From Bacilli bacterium (GTDB lineage Bacteria; Bacillota_I; Bacilli_A; RF39; UBA660), in NCBI GenBank assembly GCA_028684735.1, contig JAQUFI010000077.1:1-5162 (forward strand): a stretch of DNA of 5,162 nucleotides, read 5' to 3'. Shown in pieces: positions 1-5,162 of the stretch. The notes below the pieces were generated by a model that had not been told where the DNA came from, did no database searches, and saw nothing but the letters and a program-made list of their open reading frames with translations. Position 1 is the first letter of the stretch. Every line of letters starts with the position of its first letter. The translations under genes were made by a program, and so were the position numbers.

Positions 1-1823
1 AAGAAAAAAAGATTGCAGGTATTTATATTAGAGTATCAACCGAAGATCAAGCTCGTGAAGGTTTCTCACTTGGAGAACAAAAAGAAAAGTTAATGGAATT
101 ATGTAAATTCAAGGGTTATGAAATATACGAGATTTATGAAGATGCTGGAATATCTGCTAAAGACATAAAACATCGCCCAGCATTTCAGAAGATGCTTAAT
201 GATATTAAAGAAGGTAAAATTAATTATATTGTTGCTTACAAATTAGATAGAATAACAAGAAGTGTTAGAGATTTAGAAGAACTTATTTCAAAGCTAGAAA
301 AGTATAATTGCTATTTGGTATGTGATAGAGATGATGTTAATACTTCTACTGCTAATGGTCGATTCTTTATAAGAATGCTAACAGTATTATCTCAACTTGA
401 AATTGAAATAACATCAGAACGAACAAAGTTTGGTTTAAATGGTGCGATTAAAAGTGGACATTTACCAGGTACTTTACCATTTGGTTATAAGAAAGATGGT
501 AATAAGAAAACAATTATTAATGAACTAGAAAAAGATATTGTTATTAGAATATTCAATATGTATTTAGAGGGTAAAAGTTTTCAACAGATATCTAAAATCC
601 TAACTGATGAAGAAATAGTTAAAGGAAAACCTTGGCGAGATACAACCATAGATAAAATAATTAATAATCGTATCTATATGGGTGATTATGAGCAATATAA
701 ACGAATATCAAAGAAAATTAATCAAGAACCTGTTATTTATATGAATGTAATTGATCCAATTATATCTAGGGCAATGTGGGAAGAATGTCAAAGGCAAAAG
801 GAAATTAATCAAAGAAGTTATACAAGAAATCGTGTGTATGTGTTCTTCCAAAAATTAAAATGTCCTAAATGTGGAAGATTAATGAAATGCAAGGGTTCAG
901 GTGGCAAGAAAAAGAAATATATGTATTATAACTGTGAACATTGCCATTACAACATTAGAGAAGATTTAGTTGAAACAAAATTAATGGACTTCATATTTGA
1001 TTTGATAGAATATGATGAAGCAGTTAAAGAATTCTTTTTACCACTACTAGCCGATAAAAAAGACTCTAATTCAGTTGAAATAATTGATAAAGAGATAAAT
1101 GACTTATTAAAACAAAAAGATAGAATTAAAAAGGCTTATATATCTGGAGTCGTTGAATTAGATGACTTCAAACTAGACTTAAAGGATATTGATAATAAGC
1201 TAGAAATATTAAAAGATAAGAAACTTAAAAATATTGATATTAATAATTTTAACTTTTTACCTCAAAAAGTAATGGCTGACCGAGATATAAAAAGATGTGA
1301 ATTAGAAGATTTAGGTATGTTAAATAAGTATTTAAAATCTAAATGGGATAATCAAGCCAAAGAAGAAAAACAGGAATTCATATCAAAATATATTGAAAGT
1401 GTTACTTTAGAAAAAGAAAATAACAAATTAAAGATTAAACAAATATTATTTAGAAGTTCTTATATGGAACAGTTAAATAAACTAGGTGCTTTAGGAATAG
1501 TTGATTTTAAAATACCAATTACAATTAATAATGAACCTACTCATTCAAGAATTAGTATTGGACTTACTAGAGAACAATTAAAAGAATACATAGATAGGCT
1601 TAGTGAGAAATTTGAAACAAAATATTATGAAGTATATAGGAAGTTAAATAATAAAAATTATGATGAGATTTCTTTTAGTGGCGAATTACAAAAAAATGAA
1701 AAGATAATAAAATATATTCCTATTAGAGAAAATACTAGTCCATTGAAAGAGAAAGATGATATTAATTTAGGATGTATTACCCATATAGTAAAAACATTCG
1801 ATGATACCGAAACATCAAATTAA
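1..1823 (+). CDS. Large serine recombinase (site-specific integrase/excisionase), 5' end cut by window edge
   Basis: This enzyme catalyses integration and excision of a mobile element through a covalent serine-DNA intermediate. The frame is open from position 3, giving 606 residues in the window. The start lies just outside it. The first ATG (93) cannot be the start, because it would remove the catalytic region: the IYIRVSTEDQ motif is encoded upstream of it, with nucleophile Ser12 at 36-38. Domains in order: resolvase catalytic domain (about 4-150, with the YKLDRITRS helix motif near residue 80), recombinase DNA-binding domain (about 155-265, ending in the HRxxMGDY-like segment NRIYMGDYE), zinc ribbon (CPKC at 287-290 and CEHC at 311-314), then a Lys/Glu-rich coiled coil (about 355-410) and a C-terminal region. 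Length and order match TnpX/TndX-type and phage large serine recombinases. A MobV relaxase follows, so an integrative mobilisable element is more likely than a prophage. No frameshift or missing key residue is seen. Confidence 0.95.
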   Translation, partial: EKKIAGIYIRVSTEDQAREGFSLGEQKEKLMELCKFKGYEIYEIYEDAGISAKDIKHRPAFQKMLNDIKEGKINYIVAYKLDRITRSVRDLEELISKLEKYNCYLVCDRDDVNTSTANGRFFIRMLTVLSQLEIEITSERTKFGLNGAIKSGHLPGTLPFGYKKDGNKKTIINELEKDIVIRIFNMYLEGKSFQQISKILTDEEIVKGKPWRDTTIDKIINNRIYMGDYEQYKRISKKINQEPVIYMNVIDPIISRAMWEECQRQKEINQRSYTRNRVYVFFQKLKCPKCGRLMKCKGSGGKKKKYMYYNCEHCHYNIREDLVETKLMDFIFDLIEYDEAVKEFFLPLLADKKDSNSVEIIDKEINDLLKQKDRIKKAYISGVVELDDFKLDLKDIDNKLEILKDKKLKNIDINNFNFLPQKVMADRDIKRCELEDLGMLNKYLKSKWDNQAKEEKQEFISKYIESVTLEKENNKLKIKQILFRSSYMEQLNKLGALGIVDFKIPITINNEPTHSRISIGLTREQLKEYIDRLSEKFETKYYEVYRKLNNKNYDEISFSGELQKNEKIIKYIPIRENTSPLKEKDDINLGCITHIVKTFDDTETSN

Positions 1824-1871
1824 CGTGGCACGTTTTGTTGCGAAGCAATGAAAGTGGCGATAGTTAATTTG
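1816..1871 (+). repeat. Nested inverted repeat over the recombinase stop codon
   Basis: CAAATTAAC (1816-1824) is exactly complementary to GTTAATTTG (1863-1871), a 9-bp outer stem that includes the recombinase TAA stop. Inside it, TTGC-GAA-GCAA (1838-1848) forms a triloop hairpin, extendable with G-U pairs to 1833-1853. The direct repeats GTGGC (1825-1829, 1854-1858) flank the inner hairpin. An alternative pairing, AACGTG-G-CACGTT (1822-1834), would compete with the outer stem. This is probably part of the oriT or of a structured leader. Confidence 0.6.
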
Positions 1872-1876
1872 GGATT

Positions 1877-1893
1877 CTAAGGCAAAGCCTTAG
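1877..1893 (+). repeat. Perfect 7-bp hairpin with AAA triloop
   Basis: CTAAGGC-AAA-GCCTTAG is a perfect inverted repeat. GGG at 1871-1873 and CCC from 1894 could extend it across a 3-base bulge, in competition with the next hairpin, which needs the same CCCCC. It is followed by C's rather than a T-run, so it is not an intrinsic terminator. Confidence 0.6.
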
Positions 1894-1933
1894 CCCCCGT
1901 ATTTTGATGCGAAGTGTCAAAATACATAGGGGG
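1894..1933 (+). repeat. Long hairpin, CCCCC...GGGGG with 9-bp inner stem
   Basis: CCCCC (1894-1898) pairs with GGGGG (1929-1933), and GTATTTTGA (1899-1907) pairs exactly with TCAAAATAC (1917-1925), leaving ATA (1926-1928) as a bulge. With G-U pairs the stem can close down to a GAA triloop at 1911-1913. It is the strongest structure in the intergenic region and the best single candidate for the relaxase recognition hairpin. The GTG at 1914 lies inside its loop and is an unlikely start codon. Confidence 0.65.
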
Positions 1934-1938
1934 TTATA

Positions 1939-1959
1939 GATTTTGTCAAAAACAAAATC
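1939..1959 (+). repeat. 8-bp hairpin just upstream of the relaxase ribosome binding site
   Basis: GATTTTGT (1939-1946) and ACAAAATC (1952-1959) form an exact 8-bp stem around a 5-base CAAAA loop. It ends 11 bases before the Shine-Dalgarno at 1971, so it could affect translation of the relaxase as well as form part of oriT. Confidence 0.5.
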
Positions 1960-1970
1960 GCCTATCAAAG

Positions 1971-1978
1971 AAAGGAGG
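1971..1978 (+). promoter_or_regulatory. Ribosome binding site of the relaxase gene
   Basis: AAAGGAGG is a near-perfect Shine-Dalgarno. No ATG, GTG or TTG follows in frame at a usable distance. In-frame ATT (1983) and ATA (1986) lie 4 and 7 bases after it. The 7-base spacing and the conserved protein start that follows favour ATA at 1986. This site is the reason the GTG at 1914 was not chosen. Confidence 0.75.
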
Positions 1979-1985
1979 AATAATT

Positions 1986-3320
1986 ATAGAAGAATTAGCT
2001 TATTCATTTCATTTAGGTAGTGATAAGAATAGAAAAAAAAGTGTCCGAAAAATGGCAAGTAAAAACAAAAGTGGCACTACTTCCCTATCAAACAATGCTA
2101 TTCAAAATGCTCAAATGTTATCAAGAGTAGATAACCATAATTATCGAAAGTATGATAATGACCAAGAAGATATTGTTATCATTAAAGGTAGTTCTAGTAT
2201 TGTTGATGATGTGAAAGAATTATATAAAAAGGAATTTGAAAAATCTCGAATTGAATATAATGAAAAACAAATAAGAGAAGATAGAAAGATAAATGATTAT
2301 TTCACTCATATATCTAATAATGCTAAAAATGATCTTGCCTGTGAAATAATTATTGAACTTGGTGATAAAAAGTATTGGGATACTAAAGAAGATGATTATA
2401 AAAGAAAAATGACTAATGTTTATCAAAAACAGGTTGAAGATTTAGAAAATATTGTACCTTCATTTAAAATAACAAGTGCAATTATTCATTATGATGAAAC
2501 AAGTCCACATCTTCACATAGTTGGTGTTCCAATTAAAGAAGGTAATAAAAATGGTATGAGTAAACAAGTTGGTAAAACTGCAATATTCACCAAAGATTCA
2601 TTGAAATTAATACAAGACAAAATGAGAGCATTGTGTATTGAATCATTTAATAATGAGTATGACTTAGATAATGTTTTAAAGAAAAAGTTAAAAGGTAGAA
2701 ATCAAGATATTAATGTTAAAGATATGAATAACTATCAAGAAATGAAAGAACAGTTAGATAAGAATAAGGTTAAATTAGAGCAAGCTGATAGTAAATCAAA
2801 AGAGCTTGATACTTCTTTAAGTGAAATCACAGATATAGTTAGCAATTTAAAACAATCCAAATTAAGTAAAAGTACCTATTTATTAAACGATGAAGAAAAA
2901 ATTAAATTAAAGAAATATATTAACGAGGTTAAAATAACGAATAAAAAATTTCAAGAAATGAACTTATTATCTGTTAACATTGATAATGTTAAAAATAAAT
3001 TAGATAAAGACAAAGAAACTATAAAGTTTTATCAAGAAAATAATACAGCTTTATCAATTAGAAATAAAACTTTGTCTAAAAAAGTTGAAGAACAATCAAA
3101 TAAAATTGAAGAATTAGAAGAGGAAAATTTTGGTTTAAGGCAAACAATTAGATATTTTAAAGACAAGTTTAATAAGTTAAAGAAATTCTTACAGGAAAAG
3201 CTATTTGGCTGGGGCAAGAAAGATCCAGTATATAAGCAAGTTGTAGATGATTTATATAATAAGGATATATTAGATGAAGATGATATTAAAAGTATTGAAA
3301 AAGATAATTACGAGTTGTAA
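1986..3320 (+). CDS. mobV: MobV-family relaxase (Mob_Pre plasmid/transposon mobilisation protein), probable non-canonical start
   Basis: A MobV relaxase nicks one strand at oriT and leads it into a recipient cell, using a conjugation machine supplied in trans. From ATA 1986 the protein has 444 residues. It opens with an IEELAYSFHLG segment, carries an HNYRKYDND segment (about 51-59) that fits the MobV nucleophile motif (His in pMV158 MobM), and has the diagnostic metal-binding motif HYDETSPHLH (about 168-177). The rest of the Mob_Pre domain runs to about 225. The C-terminal half is a long Lys/Glu/Asn-rich coiled coil (about 245-400), usual for the family and thought to serve oligomerisation or membrane association. 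The frame is open back to GTG 1914, but that codon lies in a hairpin loop without a Shine-Dalgarno. ATG 2052 also lacks one and would cut off the conserved N-terminus. Family assignment is firm; the start is inferred. Confidence 0.93.
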   Translation: MEELAYSFHLGSDKNRKKSVRKMASKNKSGTTSLSNNAIQNAQMLSRVDNHNYRKYDNDQEDIVIIKGSSSIVDDVKELYKKEFEKSRIEYNEKQIREDRKINDYFTHISNNAKNDLACEIIIELGDKKYWDTKEDDYKRKMTNVYQKQVEDLENIVPSFKITSAIIHYDETSPHLHIVGVPIKEGNKNGMSKQVGKTAIFTKDSLKLIQDKMRALCIESFNNEYDLDNVLKKKLKGRNQDINVKDMNNYQEMKEQLDKNKVKLEQADSKSKELDTSLSEITDIVSNLKQSKLSKSTYLLNDEEKIKLKKYINEVKITNKKFQEMNLLSVNIDNVKNKLDKDKETIKFYQENNTALSIRNKTLSKKVEEQSNKIEELEEENFGLRQTIRYFKDKFNKLKKFLQEKLFGWGKKDPVYKQVVDDLYNKDILDEDDIKSIEKDNYEL

Positions 3321-3336
3321 TTATCTTTAAATTTTT
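3300..3336 (+). terminator. Intrinsic terminator after the relaxase gene, possibly bidirectional
   Basis: AAAGATAATTAC (3300-3311) and GTAATTATCTTT (3317-3328) form a perfect 12-bp stem with a GAGTT loop. The TAA stop of the relaxase lies inside the right arm. A T-run (3332-3336) follows three bases later. On the minus strand the same stem ends in a U-run running into 3298, so it could also stop transcription of the converging operon. The stem is AT-rich, so its strength is uncertain. Confidence 0.55.
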
Positions 3337-3344
3337 AACAAACT

Positions 3345-3373
3345 AGTTAAAATGAAATGCAACTATTTTAACT
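3345..3373 (-). terminator. Hairpin over the stop codon of the convergent redox operon, possible terminator
   Basis: AGTTAAAAT (3345-3353) and ATTTTAACT (3365-3373) form a perfect 9-bp stem with an 11-base loop, overlapping the TAG stop of the last minus-strand gene. No clean U-run follows on the minus strand, so it is a weak terminator candidate. A further copy of the arm (TTTTAAC, 3333-3339) could pair alternatively with 3346-3352. Confidence 0.35.
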
Positions 3374-3815
3374 CTTTGCAAACATCAAAATCATTGTTAT
3401 ATTGATCCATAATTGTGCTTTTTAAATCTTTTTTCATTGAATTTCCAAACCCATTAAAAGTTTTATTACCAATTATAGTATAAGGAACTCCAGTTACTTC
3501 TTCACCTAATTCATCAGACAACTTTATCATAAAATCTGCATTATCTTGATTATGCCAAATTTCAAAGGTATAAATATTGCAATATTTTTTATATTCTTCA
3601 TTTATGCTTTCTAAAAATTCTAATTCCTTTTCGCAATGAGGACAACCATTTCCATAAAATAAATAAATATTAACTTTATTTTCTTCAAAAACAATATCGT
3701 CAATTTTAGAATTGCGATTTATCTCGTTTTTATTATTAGAAGAATAAATAAAAATTCCAATTATTAATATTATTAATAAAATTGTTATCAATAAAAATAT
3801 TCTTTTATTTTTCAT
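3363..3815 (-). CDS. Membrane-anchored thioredoxin-fold thiol-disulfide oxidoreductase (CPHC)
   Basis: The 150-residue protein has a basic start (MKNKR), one hydrophobic segment (about 6-24) and no lipobox Cys, so it is probably an anchored protein with its domain outside the membrane. The thioredoxin-like domain starts near residue 47 (NIYLFYGNGCPHCEKE), with the redox pair Cys58-Pro-His-Cys61. The cis-proline loop is GVPYTIIG (Val110-Pro111), followed by NGFG. CPHC is the DsbA-type active-site tetrapeptide, though the compact domain without a clear helical insertion looks more like a plain thioredoxin or glutaredoxin. Two more cysteines (79 and 146) could form a second pair. It is the last gene of the operon; its ATG overlaps the previous stop in ATGA, indicating translational coupling. 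The likely role is to oxidise, reduce or resolve disulfides on exported proteins or on its operon partners. The direction of the reaction cannot be told. Confidence 0.88.
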   Translation of the reverse strand: MKNKRIFLLITILLIILIIGIFIYSSNNKNEINRNSKIDDIVFEENKVNIYLFYGNGCPHCEKELEFLESINEEYKKYCNIYTFEIWHNQDNADFMIKLSDELGEEVTGVPYTIIGNKTFNGFGNSMKKDLKSTIMDQYNNDFDVCKELK

Positions 3816-4291
3816 TTTAATTCATCTCTCAACAATATATATTTTGTTAACCATTTTTTAAGATTTTCAACAGATTCATAATAAACAGCATCTTTATCTG
3901 AATTTGCATCCAAATAAGCAATAATTTGTCCCTTATGATAAATAACCACTGATGGACAGTATTTAACATAATCAGATATATTGGTATCTTTAATACTTGA
4001 AAACAAGATTTTATAAAAGCTCATTTTAAAAATATCTGAAAATTCTGTTACATAATTATCAAGATCATAAGAAGTAGCACAAAGTGGCTGATAAACAAAA
4101 ACAACAAATGATTTTTTATCATCTTCTAAAGTTTTAAGATTTTCTTTATCAATTTCTATTAAAGAACTATTACCATAATATTCATCATCTAAATAAAATG
4201 TTTGTTCTTTTTGAGGTTTTGTTACTAATAGAAAAATAATTATCATTAGCAATAATATAAAGGGAATTAAAATTAGTAATACTTTTTTCAT
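3812..4291 (-). CDS. Membrane-anchored thioredoxin-like protein with CxxS site
   Basis: The 159-residue protein has an N-terminal membrane segment (about 4-23, after MKK) and a thioredoxin-like domain from about residue 60. The strand KSFVVFVYQPLCATS carries Cys71-Ala-Thr-Ser74 where a thioredoxin has CxxC, so the second cysteine is replaced by serine. The cis-proline loop is YCPSVVIY (Pro113), followed by a KGQIIAYLD strand pair and a C-terminal helix. The residue before the cis-proline is a second cysteine (Cys112). In this fold that position lies next to the active site, so Cys71 and Cys112 might pair. CxxS proteins commonly act as isomerase-like or mixed-disulfide trapping factors. The start overlaps the upstream TAA by one base (TAATG), with AAGGTG at 4297-4302 as a modest Shine-Dalgarno. 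Sequence similarity to thioredoxin is weak; the assignment rests on the pattern. Confidence 0.78.
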   Translation of the reverse strand: MKKVLLILIPFILLLMIIIFLLVTKPQKEQTFYLDDEYYGNSSLIEIDKENLKTLEDDKKSFVVFVYQPLCATSYDLDNYVTEFSDIFKMSFYKILFSSIKDTNISDYVKYCPSVVIYHKGQIIAYLDANSDKDAVYYESVENLKKWLTKYILLRDELK

Positions 4292-4989
4292 TAATTCACC
4301 TTATGCAAGATATTAAAATCAATATCATGATAAGTTACTTTCCAAAAATCATAACTAACCTCACCATTTGAAGTGCTTTTAATAGCAATATTATTATTAC
4401 CATTATAATACCAATGTCCACCAGTATTATATATTTTATCTTTATTCCAGCCAAGAGCAATCAACATAGATTTCATCATGCCAGAATATCCACCACCGCC
4501 GCACATTAAGAAAATATATTTATCTTTAGGAAAATAGTATTCTAAATATTCCATAGACTCTTCGTAATTAGCAATATACTCTCCTTCTTCAGTTAAAGTA
4601 AATAGAGTTGTTCCCTGATAAGTATTACCAACCTCTTCTGGTAAACCAGTCACATTTACTATTAGTGGAAAAGGAACTGCTTCAAATCCTTTAATAATGC
4701 CAGATAAATATGAATCTCCACCAATACTTTCATAATCACCTTCATCAATTAACATTCTCATATCACGATAAACACTATCATCACGATTTAAATAATTATC
4801 AATCGTTTCTTCATTTATGTTTTTATCAATCCCAAAACTAGTTCCCCTAACTCCTTCTGTTATTTCAGGTTTTGGTAGCTTTTGTAGCTCGACATTCTTC
4901 TTATTATTAAATACAAAATATGAAGTTACACCACCTGCAATAAATATTAATAAAACAACAATAATTACAATTAAATTCTTATTTTTCAT
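4291..4989 (-). CDS. Membrane-anchored rhodanese-like domain protein
   Basis: The 232-residue protein has one N-terminal membrane segment (about 6-27), no lipobox, then a linker and a rhodanese-like domain (about 70-197). The N-terminal half shows the strand VYRDMRM, matching the D-x-R motif of the fold, then SGIIKGFEAVPF, matching the G-x-I-x-G-A-x-x-(I/V)P motif. The active-site loop is CGGGGYSG with Cys163, followed by a helix, ALGW, and IYNTGGHWYYNG, matching the usual L-x-GG-x-x-x-W end. Rhodaneses carry a persulfide on this Cys and transfer sulfur. The usual CxxGxR arginine is Tyr168 here, so thiosulfate may not be the donor. An extended segment (about 111-140) is inserted between the halves. 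The start is ATG 4989 with AGGAGG upstream. It heads the three overlapping redox genes, suggesting the two thioredoxin-like partners reduce or accept its persulfide or disulfide. Confidence 0.85.
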   Translation of the reverse strand: MKNKNLIVIIVVLLIFIAGGVTSYFVFNNKKNVELQKLPKPEITEGVRGTSFGIDKNINEETIDNYLNRDDSVYRDMRMLIDEGDYESIGGDSYLSGIIKGFEAVPFPLIVNVTGLPEEVGNTYQGTTLFTLTEEGEYIANYEESMEYLEYYFPKDKYIFLMCGGGGYSGMMKSMLIALGWNKDKIYNTGGHWYYNGNNNIAIKSTSNGEVSYDFWKVTYHDIDFNILHKVN

Positions 4990-5002
4990 ATATCTTATTT
5001 TC

Positions 5003-5008
5003 CCTCCT
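5003..5008 (-). promoter_or_regulatory. Ribosome binding site of the rhodanese-like gene
   Basis: On the minus strand AGGAGG lies 13 bases before the ATG at 4989, slightly farther than usual. It falls within the 23-base gap after the preceding gene's stop. No promoter is visible in that gap, so transcription probably comes from upstream of the window edge. Confidence 0.6.
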
Positions 5009-5012
5009 AATA

Positions 5013-5162
5013 TTAATCACTAAATCTCTTACAGTTCTTTCTATTGCAGTATTTTCCATGTGGCATATTATTACACAAGCGATAATTACCACCTTCTATT
5101 TTTAATATTTTACCATTTACTAGAGCATCTGCTATTTTCCCTCTTGCATCATCATATATCTT
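5013..5162 (-). CDS. C-terminal end of an unrecognised Cys-containing protein (partial)
   Basis: On the minus strand the frame is open from the window edge to TAA at 5013-5015, giving 49 residues. It begins KIYDDARGKIADAL and ends KNCKRFSD. The tail has three cysteines spaced Cys30-x8-Cys39-x4-Cys44, with His35 between them, set in a basic stretch, which suggests a small metal-binding tail. The stop is 23 bases before the rhodanese-like gene's ATG on the same strand, so it is probably the preceding gene of the same operon. I do not recognise the family. The codon use and reading direction look real, but only the end of the gene is seen. Confidence 0.6.
   Translation of the reverse strand, partial: KIYDDARGKIADALVNGKILKIEGGNYRLCNNMPHGKYCNRKNCKRFSD

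Larger units (their letters stand above)
1816..1959 (+). other. Candidate origin of transfer (oriT): cluster of inverted repeats between recombinase and relaxase
   Basis: The gap between the recombinase and the relaxase is packed with four successive inverted-repeat structures: 1816-1871, 1877-1893, 1894-1933 and 1939-1959. The motif TGCGAAG occurs in two of the loops (1839-1845 and 1908-1914), and GTGGC is directly repeated at 1825-1829 and 1854-1858. G+C is locally higher than in the neighbouring genes. MobV relaxases usually act at an inverted-repeat oriT just upstream of their own gene, so position and structure fit. The nic site cannot be fixed from sequence alone. A structured leader RNA that regulates the relaxase is the main alternative, and the two roles could coexist. 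Confidence 0.55.

Noticed and set aside
93..95. ATG as the start of the recombinase
   Set aside because: The same frame is open upstream to position 3 and encodes the catalytic serine motif, which must be part of the protein; the true start is outside the window.
1877..1893. Hairpin as a terminator for the recombinase
   Set aside because: It is followed by CCCCC, not a T-run, and belongs to a series of structures; the relaxase may well be co-transcribed.
1914..1916. GTG as the start of the relaxase
   Set aside because: It lies in a hairpin loop, lacks a Shine-Dalgarno, and the residues it would add (up to the AAAGGAGG site) look like translated non-coding sequence.
2220..2426. Minus-strand open frame of 68 codons
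   Set aside because: It lies fully inside the relaxase gene, has no ribosome binding site, and its hydrophobic residues are just the antisense of AT-rich Lys/Asn/Glu codons.
3032..3217. Minus-strand open frame of 61 codons
   Set aside because: Antisense shadow of the relaxase coiled coil, with no ribosome binding site or recognisable domain.
3321..3362. Attachment site or element end in the convergent gap
   Set aside because: No direct repeat or recombinase core could be matched to another place in the window, so nothing supports an att call.
3812..3814. TGA as a Trp codon (Mollicutes code)
   Set aside because: Here TGA ends a gene in an ATGA overlap, and all tryptophans seen use TGG, so the standard bacterial code fits.
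4817..5023. Plus-strand open frame of 68 codons
   Set aside because: Antisense to the start of the rhodanese-like gene; that gene has the recognisable fold and the ribosome binding site.

Overview
The window is very AT-rich (by eye well under one third G+C). It uses AAGGAGG-type ribosome binding sites and the standard code (TGG for Trp, TGA as a real stop). Together with the gene families, this points to a low-GC Bacillota such as a gut clostridial, erysipelotrichial or related lineage. I cannot name the species.

Left half (1-3320, plus strand): a mobilisation module. A large serine recombinase, cut off at its first few residues by the window edge, is followed after 162 bases by a MobV (Mob_Pre) relaxase. 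This pairing is typical of integrative mobilisable elements and Tn4451-like mobilisable transposons: the recombinase excises and integrates the element, and the relaxase nicks it at oriT for transfer by a helper conjugation system. The gap between the two genes is a dense run of inverted repeats (1816-1959) that begins inside the recombinase stop region and is best read as the candidate oriT. The relaxase has a strong Shine-Dalgarno at 1971-1978 but no ATG, GTG or TTG at a usable distance. The best-placed codon is ATA at 1986.

Middle (3300-3373): the plus-strand and minus-strand genes converge. A 12-bp hairpin over the relaxase stop and a second 9-bp hairpin over the stop of the opposing operon look like terminators.

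Right half (3363-5162, minus strand, transcribed right to left): a tight operon of at least four genes. The order is the C-terminal end of an unrecognised Cys-containing protein, a membrane-anchored rhodanese-like protein, a membrane-anchored thioredoxin-fold protein with a CATS (CxxS) site, and a membrane-anchored thioredoxin-fold protein with a CPHC site. The three complete genes overlap by 1 and 4 bases and all have one N-terminal membrane segment, so the set probably forms an extracytoplasmic thiol or sulfur-handling pathway. Whether it is cargo of the mobile element or host chromosome next to it cannot be settled here, because no element end is visible.
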